A stretch of 37,576 bases of DNA from Alphaproteobacteria bacterium (GTDB taxonomy: Bacteria; Pseudomonadota; Alphaproteobacteria; Puniceispirillales; Puniceispirillaceae). Made by a program: the position numbers and the translations under genes. The stretch spans positions 1-37,576 of the forward strand of contig WTJS01000169.1 of the NCBI GenBank assembly GCA_011524735.1. The letters run 5' to 3'. Below, one piece after another: positions 1-7,846 of the stretch. The notes beneath the pieces are model-generated. The model was not told the origin of the DNA. It made no database searches and was given only the letters and a program-made list of their open reading frames with translations. How positions within the stretch are numbered: position 1 is the stretch's first letter; each line of letters starts with the position of its first letter.

Positions 1-264
1 TGGCCTTCAACCCTCCCAACAGCCGGCGCGCCACTCGATGAGGCAACATCGTCACGATCCTGTCGATGGTTGATGGCCATTTATGAAGGTGCCCTCGCCA
101 TTCAAGCCCCCCTCTTCCAACACGGTTTCATTCGACATGAAGGACATATGCGGCCATTTCAGCGGATTATCCATCCGATTGCTCCACAGCTTGAAAAGCC
201 CAACAACTACCGCGTTCTCACATCGGCCGAGACGCTTGATGATCCAGAATTAATCATCGTCTGA
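1..264 (+). CDS. C-terminal end of an unrecognised protein (partial at left edge)
   Basis: Frame 1 is open from the first base to a TGA at 262-264, giving 87 residues with no need for an internal start. This suggests the 3' end of a gene that begins left of the window. An internal ATG pair at 70/73 could also start a 64-residue protein, but I see no good ribosome binding site before it. The sequence has short hydrophobic stretches (around LAIQAPLFQHGFIR) and an acidic end (DDPELIIV). I recognise no domain. AT-rich non-coding sequence begins just after the stop, which supports this being a real gene end. It could still be a chance open frame. Confidence 0.4.
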   Translation, partial: WPSTLPTAGAPLDEATSSRSCRWLMAIYEGALAIQAPLFQHGFIRHEGHMRPFQRIIHPIAPQLEKPNNYRVLTSAETLDDPELIIV

Positions 265-643
265 AATCGCTATCAACCAGGGACCACCTAAATATTATGA
301 ACAGCGCAATTACATTTTTTATCAATAAGATGATTTAAATTTAACTTTTTAATAACTCATACCCCCTAAACTGCGCACCGATACAGGCGAATGGTTAGGC
401 AAATGACGCGAAAATGAGCAAACATATTGTCACCTACTTCCGCAGGACTGAAGAGGCCACTCAGCATGCCGTCACTCTCAGCATGCCGTCACTCTCAGCA
501 TGCCGTCACTCAAGGCATGGTTGGCAAAATCGATGTTGCCGACGGACGCATTGCCCAGGTCAGCGGTCGTGGCATACGTGCAGCGGAATTCGACGCTTTC
601 ACGTTGCACCAAACCAGCGCCAGATAAATGAAGGAGACGTCGG
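265..643. other. Intergenic region, AT-rich then repeat-bearing, no convincing gene
   Basis: This 379-bp stretch has no convincing gene. Bases 285-375 are clearly richer in A and T than the surroundings and contain the palindrome ATTTAAAT near 334, so this is the likely promoter area for the downstream arsR-like gene. Bases 461-511 hold a perfect tandem repeat. An open frame from ATG 517 to 627 (36 residues, ending just before arsR) reads rather like the first strand of an amidohydrolase (VADGRIAQVSGRG), but it is too short to call. An AAGGAG ribosome binding site at the right end belongs to arsR. Confidence 0.5.
461..511. repeat. Three perfect tandem copies of a 17-bp unit
   Basis: The unit TCAGCATGCCGTCACTC occurs at 461-477, 478-494 and 495-511 with no mismatch. 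It contains the palindromic core GCATGC. A unit of 17 bp is not a multiple of three, so copy-number change would shift any frame crossing it, which argues against the region being coding. It lies about 130 bp upstream of the arsR-like start. It may be slipped-strand expansion or a cluster of protein-binding sites. Confidence 0.9.
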
Positions 644-973
644 ATGGCGCGGCTACCAGACATCGATACAGAGCAATCAAAGCTAACCACTGTGTTAAGG
701 GCCATGAGTAATGCCAAACGAATGCGCATTCTCAACGAATTGTCAGATGGCCGAGAACGATCCGTATCCGAACTGGAAGGTGTGATTGCCTCACTCAGCC
801 AGTCCGCTCTCTCTCAACACCTTGCCCGCCTCAGACGCGCCAACATCGTGCGAACAAGGCGGGAGTCACAAACCATATATTACTCAATTGATGATGTGGA
901 TGTGCTCCGCATCATTCGCCTTCTCGGGCACATCTATAATGACGACCCTGTCATGCAACGGACAAGACACTAA
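644..973 (+). CDS. ArsR/SmtB-family winged-helix transcriptional regulator
   Basis: A 109-residue DNA-binding repressor of the usual ArsR length. Residues 15-40 (LRAMSNAKRMRILNEL) are the typical first helices of the fold. The recognition helix is around SLSQSALSQHLARLRRANIV, and the wing follows (TRRESQTIYYSID). The start is ATG 644, set by AAGGAG seven bases upstream. The protein contains no cysteine, so it cannot use the thiol switch of BigR/SqrR-type sulfur sensors or the cysteine metal sites of ArsR and SmtB. Its position before a TauE exporter and an Alph_Pro_TM protein suggests control of sulfite/sulfonate export. The signal is unknown. A gap of about 218 bp separates it from the exporter, so they may not be one transcript. 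Confidence 0.88.
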   Translation: MARLPDIDTEQSKLTTVLRAMSNAKRMRILNELSDGRERSVSELEGVIASLSQSALSQHLARLRRANIVRTRRESQTIYYSIDDVDVLRIIRLLGHIYNDDPVMQRTRH

Positions 974-1191
974 ACTCACACAGGCTCAGGACTTCACCAT
1001 CAAGCTTTGCGCGATAGCGGCTATGGCTTGCCCGCTGTCTTGATTAAACAGTGTTTCAAACAGAATATCAGCACGCCAATCTGGCAGCCACGCAAGTCTG
1101 ACTATCCTCAGGATGGACACGGGCCTTTAATATGGATTATCTTCAGACATCATAACCAGCGTTCCCTGAACGCCCTATCCGGCCCGTGACC

Positions 1192-2106
1192 ATGTACATT
1201 TATCTCCCTATCGCCGAAGTTTCGATGCATATCGGAATCATCATTGGCTTAGGCGGTGGCGTCGGCTTTCTATCAGGTCTTTTCGGGGTTGGCGGGGGCT
1301 TCCTCATGACACCGCTTTTGATCTTTTTCGGCATTCCACCAGCTGTCGCCGTTTCAACGGAAGCGAACCAGATCGTTGCGTCATCCGTGTCTGGCGTGCT
1401 GGCGCATATGCGCCGCGGTAATGTCGACTTCAAAATGGGTGCCATACTCATGGTTGGCGGCATGATCGGGTCTTCGCTTGGCGTCGCGCTGTTCTCATTC
1501 CTGAGGTCGATTGGCCAAATTGATCTGGTCATTCAGCTCTCCTATGTCGTTTTCCTTGGAATTATCGGCATGTTGATGCTGACCGAGAGCCTGCGCACGA
1601 TCATCAAGTCACGCCAGCCTGGCGCCAAGCGCGGCAAGCTGCATCAACATAACTGGCTTCACGGCTTGCCGTTCAAAATGCGGTTTCGCCGGTCAAAACT
1701 ATATATCAGCGCCCTTCTACCTCTGGGGATCGGAGCCTTTGTTGGTGTTTTGGCGGCGATCATGGGTGTGGGTGGCGGTTTCATCATGGTCCCTGCGATG
1801 ATCTATTTACTGGGCATGCCAACCTCAGTCGTTGTTGGTACATCGCTTTTTCAGATCATTTTCGTGACCGCCAATGTCACCCTCCTGCAATCCATTCAGA
1901 CTCAGACCGTAGATTTCGTGCTGGCTGGGCTACTGTTGTTTGGCGCAGTTGTCGGGGCGCAGTTTGGAAGCCGAGCCGGTGCGTTGCTGCGCGGCGAACA
2001 GCTTCGTGGGCTTCTCGCGCTGATGGTTCTCGGTGTCTGCATCAAAATTGCCTTCGATCTTGTGGTTACACCCGAAGATCTCCTGTCGGTGGAGCTGGTG
2101 CGATGA
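1192..2106 (+). CDS. TauE/SafE (TSUP) family membrane anion exporter
   Basis: A 304-residue inner-membrane protein with eight or so hydrophobic segments in two related halves. Each half carries the family's glycine-rich loop (FGVGGGFLMTPLL in the first, IMGVGGGFIMVPAM in the second). TSUP members move sulfite, sulfoacetate or other small sulfur-containing anions. I start at ATG 1192 because MYIYLPIAEV matches the usual beginning of the alphaproteobacterial members; GTG 1186 is only two codons upstream. There is no strong ribosome binding site. Its end overlaps the next gene by 4 bp (ATGA), so the two are translationally coupled. The substrate is inferred from family and neighbours only. Confidence 0.88.
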   Translation: MYIYLPIAEVSMHIGIIIGLGGGVGFLSGLFGVGGGFLMTPLLIFFGIPPAVAVSTEANQIVASSVSGVLAHMRRGNVDFKMGAILMVGGMIGSSLGVALFSFLRSIGQIDLVIQLSYVVFLGIIGMLMLTESLRTIIKSRQPGAKRGKLHQHNWLHGLPFKMRFRRSKLYISALLPLGIGAFVGVLAAIMGVGGGFIMVPAMIYLLGMPTSVVVGTSLFQIIFVTANVTLLQSIQTQTVDFVLAGLLLFGAVVGAQFGSRAGALLRGEQLRGLLALMVLGVCIKIAFDLVVTPEDLLSVELVR

Positions 2107-2930
2107 GCTTACCGGTGATCATGCCCCGTCTCGCATCTGGCCTTGCCATGCTGGCAGCGTTGATGCTCAGCAGTGCTGCACAGGCGGCACCCACAAGGCT
2201 GGTGGCCGACCTGTCAGATAATCGCGTTGACATTACCAGCACCTATCACGGTACAGAGATTCTGTTATTCGGTGCCTATGAGGGCGAAGAGGGCGATGAC
2301 ATTGTTCTTGTGGTCAGCGGACCTGGAGCCGACATCAAGCAACGCCGAAAGGCCAAAAAAGCCGGCATATGGGTGAATGTTGAAACAGTGACATGGCAAC
2401 AGGCGCCAAGTTTTTATCACATCTTTTCGACCCGAGAGCTTAACGAGATTGCAGACGGGCAGGCGCTGCAGGATGCCGAGATTGGTGCATCCGCCTTACA
2501 ATTGACGCTGACTGCTGACGCCAACACAGGTGCCGGTGGCCATCATGCAGGCCAAAGCACAGGTTCCGACGATACGCAGAAGGCAAGCGCCGGAACCAGC
2601 GAGCAGCTTGCCAATCTCGACCGCAACATGGCTAATATCGGGCTTTGGGCACATCTGCCGTCTTCCATCAAAACACAGCAGAACATGCTGTTCAGAACCA
2701 CCCTTGCCCTCCCCAGCAACGCACCCACCGGGGACTACGCAATCCGTGTTGTTCACTTCCGAGATGGCGTTGCAATCAGCCAGCGCACCACCGATATGAA
2801 TATCAAGAAAGCTGGCTTAAGTGGGCTGATCTATCGGTTTGCGCATGACTATTCAGTTTTCTACGGCCTCTTTGCGATCGCATTTGCGGTGGCATCTGGC
2901 TGGCTGGCGGCTGTCGCCTTCAGGCGCTGA
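2103..2930 (+). CDS. TIGR02186 / Alph_Pro_TM family protein
   Basis: A 275-residue exported, C-terminally anchored protein. Residues 8-29 form a signal peptide ending in AAQAA. The mature part opens with the family signature (LVADLSDNRVDITSTYHG, then ILLFGAYEGEEG). A single membrane helix near the C-terminus (GLFAIAFAVASGWLAAVAF) leaves a very short cytoplasmic tail, so the bulk lies in the periplasm. The family is confined largely to Alphaproteobacteria and commonly sits beside a TauE-type exporter, as here with an ATGA overlap. Its biochemical role is not established; an accessory role for the exporter is inference. A Gly/His/Ser-rich stretch around residues 140-165 is probably a flexible linker. 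Confidence 0.85.
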   Translation: MSLPVIMPRLASGLAMLAALMLSSAAQAAPTRLVADLSDNRVDITSTYHGTEILLFGAYEGEEGDDIVLVVSGPGADIKQRRKAKKAGIWVNVETVTWQQAPSFYHIFSTRELNEIADGQALQDAEIGASALQLTLTADANTGAGGHHAGQSTGSDDTQKASAGTSEQLANLDRNMANIGLWAHLPSSIKTQQNMLFRTTLALPSNAPTGDYAIRVVHFRDGVAISQRTTDMNIKKAGLSGLIYRFAHDYSVFYGLFAIAFAVASGWLAAVAFRR

Positions 2931-2950
2931 CCGCACAAGGGAGTTATGAC

Positions 2951-3421
2951 GTGGCTAAAAAAGATCCACTGTTTCTCGTCGTTGTAGACGATTCTGAAGA
3001 AATGCATCACGCACTTCAGTTCGCCTGTGGTCGCGCCACTGCCGTTGGTGGCAAGGTTGGATTGATGTATTGCATTGTGCCCGCCGAATTTGAATATTGG
3101 GCTGGTGTTGGCGAATTGATGCGTGCTGAAGCCCGCGAAGAGGCGGAAGCCAATATGGCTGTTCATGCTGAATATGCACAACAGCTAACCGGCGAAATGC
3201 CCGTTCTTTATGTCCGTGAAGGTGACATCCGCGACGAGCTGCTGACGCTGATCAATGAAGAACCCCAGATCAGTCTTCTGGTTCTCGGAGCGGACACGAA
3301 CTCTGAAACTGCTGGTCCTCTAATCACCTTCATGATGGCCAAGGGGATGGCGAAATGTCGGGTCCCAATCACTGTCGTCCCAGGCAATCTGACAGACGAC
3401 CAGATTGACGCCTTGTTTTGA
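2951..3421 (+). CDS. Universal stress protein, UspA family
   Basis: A 156-residue cytoplasmic UspA-fold protein. The N-terminal strand is FLVVVDDSEEMHHALQFAC. The C-terminal half gives ISLLVLGADTNSETAGPL and a final strand CRVPITVVPG, matching the usual Usp order. The ATP-binding G-2x-G-9x-G-S/T motif is not clearly present, so nucleotide binding is uncertain. The start is GTG 2951 with AGGGAG upstream, 20 bp after the Alph_Pro_TM gene, so it is probably part of the same transcript. A hairpin lies shortly after its stop. Confidence 0.87.
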   Translation: MAKKDPLFLVVVDDSEEMHHALQFACGRATAVGGKVGLMYCIVPAEFEYWAGVGELMRAEAREEAEANMAVHAEYAQQLTGEMPVLYVREGDIRDELLTLINEEPQISLLVLGADTNSETAGPLITFMMAKGMAKCRVPITVVPGNLTDDQIDALF

Positions 3422-3444
3422 CATCCGAACCACCTCAATTCTAA

Positions 3445-3467
3445 CGGCACAAGACTTTATTGTGCCG
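3445..3467. other. Perfect 8-bp stem hairpin between uspA-like and cyclophilin genes
   Basis: CGGCACAA (3445-3452) pairs perfectly with TTGTGCCG (3460-3467) around a 7-base loop. No run of T follows on either strand, so it is not a standard intrinsic terminator. It could stabilise the upstream mRNA end, attenuate readthrough into the cyclophilin gene, or be a protein-binding site. Confidence 0.5.
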
Positions 3468-3506
3468 CAATCAACAAACCATCTGTTACCCCGGGGAAAG
3501 CCTCTC

Positions 3507-4022
3507 ATGCGTAACCTTATCTTGACTTTAACTGGAGCCCTGTTTCTCACCATGACGACAACTGCAAACGCCGAAAGCGGCAAAACACTACTTCTCGAAA
3601 CAACCAAAGGTCAGGTTGAAATCTCCCTGCTCCCTGATTTGGCGCCAAATCACGTGGAACGCATCACCGAGCTTGCCAATAACGGATTCTATGATGGCGT
3701 GATCTTCCACCGTGTTATCCCAGGCTTCATGGCGCAGACTGGCGATCCTGACGGCACCGGCATGGGCGGATCTGGCCAGAAGCTGAAGGCGGAGTTTACA
3801 GATTACGAATACAAGGTTGGCACCGTCGGCATGGCACGTTCAATGAGCCCTGATTCCGGAGACAGTCAGTTCTTCATCTGTTTCGAAGGCTGTGGTCACC
3901 TGACAGGTCAGTACACGGTCTGGGGCCAAGTAGAGCGCGGCATGGAAAATGTCTACAACATCACACCTGGTGAGCCGCCGGCATCCCCGGACCAGATTTT
4001 GTCTGCCCGGGTGATCGACTGA
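3507..4022 (+). CDS. Exported peptidyl-prolyl cis-trans isomerase, cyclophilin type
   Basis: A 171-residue cyclophilin that isomerises prolyl bonds, probably in the periplasm. It starts with a signal peptide (MRNLILTLTGALFL... ending ANA-ES). I chose ATG 3507, which has GGGGAAAG in front and yields the signal peptide; longer open sequence upstream does not look coding. Cyclophilin motifs are plain: FYDGVIFHRVIPGFMAQTGD carries the catalytic Arg and the Phe/Met/Gln pocket, and GMARSMSPDSGDSQFFI covers the second half of the site. The usual His of the C-terminal active-site loop appears within GHLTGQYTVWGQV. Length and layout fit bacterial PpiA-like enzymes. Confidence 0.93.
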   Translation: MRNLILTLTGALFLTMTTTANAESGKTLLLETTKGQVEISLLPDLAPNHVERITELANNGFYDGVIFHRVIPGFMAQTGDPDGTGMGGSGQKLKAEFTDYEYKVGTVGMARSMSPDSGDSQFFICFEGCGHLTGQYTVWGQVERGMENVYNITPGEPPASPDQILSARVID

Positions 4023-4055
4023 CAGTCAACATGTAAGACCGGCAGCTGACGGGCA

Positions 4056-4946
4056 TTAGCCCTGCCTGTGTCGTGTCCAGAAATAAACAGCCGTTCCCGT
4101 CCAGATCAGGGCAAATGCCCATAGGTCATGTAGCGGGAACGGCACCTCAAAATACAGCAATCCAACCAGCATCTGTGTGGTTGGGTTCACATAGAAGACC
4201 AGACTGGCAACAATTATGGGCAATGCTCGATTACCAGCGTGATAGAGTAGAAGTGGCACAACGGTAACCACCCCAGCAAATAATGCCATCGCCACATTGA
4301 CTACCCCTCCCCCGAAGAAGATTGGCATGCCAGAGATTTGCATCCACAGGATGTAACCGATGGCGAGCGGCATCAGCATCACCGTTTCGATAAACATGCC
4401 CAAAACGGGGTCCGTGCCAAGAGCCTTTCTGATAACACCATAAATGCCAAAGGTGACCGCCAACAGCAACGCAATCCAGGGCACACCGGCAATGGCCTGT
4501 GCCTTGACCAACACACCTGCCGCGACAATGACCAGAGCCAGCCACCCCCACCTGTTCAGGCTCTCACCAAGAATGACAATACCAAGCAGCACGGCAACAA
4601 GGGGATAGATAAAATAGCCAAAGGCGGCATCAAATACCTGCCGTGTCTGAACGGCATATACAAACAGGGCCCAATTTGCTGTCAGCATGATACATGATGC
4701 CAAAAACCCCCAGCGGGCCCGACCTGTTGCAAGCGCACGACCTACGGCGTGAATTCCTCCAGTCATCCGCGGCATGAAACCGATGAACACAGCCAGCATG
4801 ATCCCTGACCAGAGAGCTCGGTGCGCAACAATTTCTATCGGATCCTGACTGTTTACCGCCCCGATATAGACAGGGACGAATCCCCACAAGAGCGCTGCAA
4901 GAAACGACCAAAGGATACCGCTGAGGTTCAGTGAAGGTGGGGTCAC
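4056..4946 (-). CDS. rarD: RarD-like EamA/DMT-family permease
   Basis: A 296-residue inner-membrane protein with about ten hydrophobic helices, the normal size for RarD. The opening GILWSFLAALLWGFVPVYIG and IVAHRALWSGIMLAVF are characteristic of RarD proteins, and the final LLYFEVPFPLHDLWAFALIWTG agrees. RarD is a drug/metabolite transporter of unsettled substrate, named from chloramphenicol sensitivity annotations. The start is GTG 4946, the first usable codon after an in-frame stop at 4959-4961; the ribosome binding site is weak. It converges with the cyclophilin gene across 33 bp. A small hairpin (GGGC-ATTA-GCCC, 4051-4062) overlaps its stop codon and may help terminate both. Confidence 0.87.
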   Translation of the reverse strand: MTPPSLNLSGILWSFLAALLWGFVPVYIGAVNSQDPIEIVAHRALWSGIMLAVFIGFMPRMTGGIHAVGRALATGRARWGFLASCIMLTANWALFVYAVQTRQVFDAAFGYFIYPLVAVLLGIVILGESLNRWGWLALVIVAAGVLVKAQAIAGVPWIALLLAVTFGIYGVIRKALGTDPVLGMFIETVMLMPLAIGYILWMQISGMPIFFGGGVVNVAMALFAGVVTVVPLLLYHAGNRALPIIVASLVFYVNPTTQMLVGLLYFEVPFPLHDLWAFALIWTGTAVYFWTRHRQG

Positions 4947-5283
4947 GTCAAATGCCAGTCAAAAGAGCGAGTAATCTGTAGGACAATTTTCGGATCCAAG
5001 CGGGCCTTACCAAAGATGGGATATCCCCCTGTTTAAGCAGCGATATGCCACATGCCAAGCATCTTATAAGCCCTTTCAGAACCTATAGCCTGACCTAGGC
5101 CGGCCCTGCAGGACGGCCAACATGCCGCAGGTTGGTTGAGTTGACTTTCAGCCAGCATCTCACATTTCATGAACAGAAGCCGTGACGCTATGTGCGCCTG
5201 ATCCCGTGCGAACAGTGCCTCATACGGAGTTATCGAAGCGTGTCCCTGGCTGCGGCGTCAGGGGCATAGAGGAGAATAGGACT
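4947..5283. other. Divergent intergenic region between rarD and the cold-shock gene
   Basis: This 337-bp stretch has no convincing gene. It must hold the promoters of rarD (leftward) and the cold-shock gene (rightward). Most of the right half is probably the long 5' leader usual for cspA-type mRNAs. It contains a GC-rich inverted repeat, GGCCG (5098-5102) with CGGCC (5114-5118), in which CCTAGG, GGCCGGCC and CCTGCAGG overlap in only 19 bp. I could not assign a -35/-10 pair with confidence. Confidence 0.55.
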
Positions 5284-5499
5284 ATGTCTAAAGGCACTGT
5301 TAAGTGGTTTAACACCCAAAAGGGGTATGGATTCATCAATCCAGACGAAGAAGGATCAGATGTGTTTGTCCACATCACCGCAGTTCAGAATTCTGGCATG
5401 GCTGAGCTGAGCGAAGGCCAGCGTGTCGAATTTGAACTGGCGGAACAACGCAATGGGCGCGTTGCTGCCGTCAATCTTTCAATCGTTGAAGAAGCCTAA
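5284..5499 (+). CDS. CspA-family cold-shock protein
   Basis: A 71-residue single cold-shock domain that binds single-stranded RNA and DNA and melts mRNA structure. Both RNA-binding motifs are present: KGYGFI (RNP1) and VFVHI (RNP2), after the standard opening MSKGTVKWFNTQ. The start is ATG 5284, with GAGGAGAAT just upstream. The frame is open further upstream to 5182, but that extension is not family-like and is probably leader. Only 19 bp separate its stop from the convergent dmdA stop, with no obvious terminator, so the two transcripts probably overlap. Confidence 0.96.
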   Translation: MSKGTVKWFNTQKGYGFINPDEEGSDVFVHITAVQNSGMAELSEGQRVEFELAEQRNGRVAAVNLSIVEEA

Positions 5500-5518
5500 A
5501 AGTGAGCGTGGAAGCCCC

Positions 5519-6628
5519 CTAGATGATAGGGAGCTCCACCACTTCGGCTGTGCGATCACCACCGCCTGCATGGACTGTGATGCGCTGACCTGACTCAATG
5601 GCGTCAACATGCACCATCGCGACCGCGATATTTGATTGTTTGCGCGGTGAATAGGCACTTGCGCAGAGGTAACCGGCGTTGGCGCCGTTCCAGCTTAGGT
5701 CCCAACGGTTCTCATTTGTCCCGGTAAAGTCAGGGCCATCGATCAACAGACCCATGAAGCGGCGCGTTACGCCCGCATCCCGTATAGCCTGAAGCGCCTT
5801 TTTTCCGGCAAAGTCGTGCGGCTGATCGACATCCATAAACTTGCCAAGGCCATATTCAAATGGATTACTGGATGGGTCTGTATCGGCGCCGTAGGAGATC
5901 AGGCCACTCTCAACACGCTCGACGTAATTTGGTGTGCCTGGGCCAATATCGTAAGGTGCACCTGCCTCCTTCACAATATTCCACAGCTCTTCGCCCCGGC
6001 TACCATCACGAAGGTAGAATTCAAAACCGCCCTGCTTTGACCACCCAGACCGCGCCACAACCAGCGGGATTCCCTGAAGATCGAAATCCCGGAATGCAAA
6101 ATATTTCAGATCGCGGATCCAATCACCACAAAGTGAGGCGACCACATCAAAGGATTTGGGTCCCTGAATGGCCAGCGGCGACACGTCAGGCTCAAACACC
6201 TCAACATTCATTCCACGCGCGCCCGCAATACCACCTGCCCACAAGGTGATGTCGCTGTCGGCGATGGAAAACCAGAACTCGTCATCACTCACCTGCAACA
6301 GGACAGGATCATTGATCAATGCGCCCTCAAAATTACAGATGGGCGCATATTTACCCTGTCCTATTTTAAGACCATCAAGATTACGCGGCGTGAGATACCG
6401 CGCTAGCGCCATGGCATCCGGTCCTTTCAGCGCAACCTGGCGTTCCACCGCCACGTCCCACATTGCGACGCCGTTGATCAGACGATCATATTCGGCAGCC
6501 GGGTCACCATAGCTTGTCGGCATGTACATGTGATTATAGACGCTGGCAGCGGCCAGACCGTCCGCACGGGCAGCTTCAAAGAACGGGCTTTTGCGAACGC
6601 GTGGCCCAAGCGAAAGGGAGAGTGCCAT
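5519..6628 (-). CDS. dmdA: Dimethylsulfoniopropionate demethylase-like protein (DmdA/GcvT fold)
   Basis: A 369-residue tetrahydrofolate-dependent methyltransferase of the GcvT fold; DmdA of Pelagibacter has the same length. Segments that look like DmdA rather than glycine-cleavage GcvT are YNHMYMPTSYGDP near residue 32, WDVAVERQVALKGPDA, INDPVLLQVSDDEFWFSIAD, SDITLWAGG, VSPLAIQGPKS, ARSGWSKQGGFEFYL and ERVESGLISYG. The reaction would be DMSP + THF to methylmercaptopropionate + 5-methyl-THF in the cytoplasm. It lies 87 bp after ltaE on the same strand and has only a weak ribosome binding site (GGTGA). No dmdB/C/D is visible here. Paralogues in this group can act on other methylated compounds, so the substrate is very likely but not proven. 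Confidence 0.85.
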   Translation of the reverse strand: MALSLSLGPRVRKSPFFEAARADGLAAASVYNHMYMPTSYGDPAAEYDRLINGVAMWDVAVERQVALKGPDAMALARYLTPRNLDGLKIGQGKYAPICNFEGALINDPVLLQVSDDEFWFSIADSDITLWAGGIAGARGMNVEVFEPDVSPLAIQGPKSFDVVASLCGDWIRDLKYFAFRDFDLQGIPLVVARSGWSKQGGFEFYLRDGSRGEELWNIVKEAGAPYDIGPGTPNYVERVESGLISYGADTDPSSNPFEYGLGKFMDVDQPHDFAGKKALQAIRDAGVTRRFMGLLIDGPDFTGTNENRWDLSWNGANAGYLCASAYSPRKQSNIAVAMVHVDAIESGQRITVHAGGGDRTAEVVELPII

Positions 6629-6715
6629 GACATCACCAAACTATTTGAAGGACGGCCGAAGTCTCGCAGATTTCAGGTCCGGCGATATTCCCGATTCGTC
6701 ACTCTTGCGTGTGGT

Positions 6716-7765
6716 TCAGGCAAAAAAGCTCTGGATCTCCTCAACAAACAGATCCACTTCATCAGCACCACAATCCAAATGGGTGACCAGCCGAATGTTT
6801 GGCCCACCTGCATTAATCAGAATCCCGCGGTCAGCAAGATGCTGTTGCATAGGTTTTGCCGCACCATCAGGGATACCCACGAACACCATATTTGACTGCA
6901 CCCCATCCGGGTCCACCTTGAGGTGCGGATGCGGGGCAAGCCGTTCAGCCAGACGGCGAGCATTGGCGTGATCATCTGCAAGCCGGTCGACATGGTTTTC
7001 AAGCGCGTAAAGGCCTGCTGCTGCAAGCCCGCCAATCTGACGCATGCCACCCCCGACAAGCTTGCGAACGCGATGCGCGCGGCGGATGAAATCCTTTGGC
7101 CCGGCGAGTACGCTTCCTGCCGGTGCACCAAGTCCCTTTGATAGGCACAATGAGACCGTATCCACCTCAGCCAGCATTTCGGCAGGGCTGACACCAAGCG
7201 CTACGCAGGCATTCATCAGACGGGCGCCATCAAAATGTATGGATAAACCATGTTCCCGTCCACGCCGGGCGGCGTCATGAATACGCTGCAGTGGCACAAC
7301 GCGGCCAGCACAGGTATTTTCCAGTGTCAGCAGCTTTGAAACCGCGCAATGTTCATCGTCAGGCTTTACCGTTCGGCTGATGGCATCAGGATCGATACCG
7401 CCATCTTCCGATGTTGGCATGGGAGCAAACATAATGCCCCCCAGAACAGATGCTCCGCCGGCCTCATCAATGAAGACGTGATATTCATCGCCAGTGAGGA
7501 TTTCTTCGCCGCGCTGGCAATGCGCCAACATTCCACACAGGTTCGACTGGGTGCCGCTTGAAACGAAGAGCGCAGCTTCCTTGCCCAGCAATTTGGCCGC
7601 ACGTTCCTGCAGGGCATTGACCGTCGGATCATCACCATAGACATCATCGCCAACTTCAGCGGCCATCATGGCATCAAGCATCGCTGGGGTGGGGCGCGTC
7701 ACCGTATCACTGCGCATATCAACACGGGCCGGTGCGTTACTTTGTGCGCGTCCTGCATAATGCAT
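6716..7765 (-). CDS. ltaE: Low-specificity L-threonine aldolase
   Basis: A 349-residue PLP enzyme that splits L-threonine or allo-threonine into glycine and acetaldehyde. The family opening VDMRSDTVTRPTPAML and GDDVYGDDPTVNALQ are present. FVSSGTQSNL binds the cofactor phosphate, HFDGARLMNA carries the Asp/Arg pair, and the Schiff-base lysine is in SLCLSKGLGAP (about K210). It is close to the usual 335-350 residues. ATG 7765 has GGGAG upstream. It sits between a flavoprotein reductase and dmdA on one strand. Glycine produced here could feed one-carbon metabolism on the folate that DmdA methylates, which is inference. Confidence 0.93.
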   Translation of the reverse strand: MHYAGRAQSNAPARVDMRSDTVTRPTPAMLDAMMAAEVGDDVYGDDPTVNALQERAAKLLGKEAALFVSSGTQSNLCGMLAHCQRGEEILTGDEYHVFIDEAGGASVLGGIMFAPMPTSEDGGIDPDAISRTVKPDDEHCAVSKLLTLENTCAGRVVPLQRIHDAARRGREHGLSIHFDGARLMNACVALGVSPAEMLAEVDTVSLCLSKGLGAPAGSVLAGPKDFIRRAHRVRKLVGGGMRQIGGLAAAGLYALENHVDRLADDHANARRLAERLAPHPHLKVDPDGVQSNMVFVGIPDGAAKPMQQHLADRGILINAGGPNIRLVTHLDCGADEVDLFVEEIQSFFA

Positions 7766-7846
7766 GGCTCACTCCCTAAAAATCTGCCTGAAACTCTGAC
7801 TGAACCTGATTTAGGTAAAGTCTAACTCTGCGCGTGAAGCCAGAGC

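Noticed and set aside
330-352. CtrA-like box TTAA-N7-ATAA in the AT-rich region before arsR
   Set aside because: The second half-site is mismatched and the region is so AT-rich that partial matches are expected.
977-1189. Short open frame between arsR and tauE
   Set aside because: There is no ribosome binding site or recognisable protein pattern, and composition is like the surrounding intergenic DNA.
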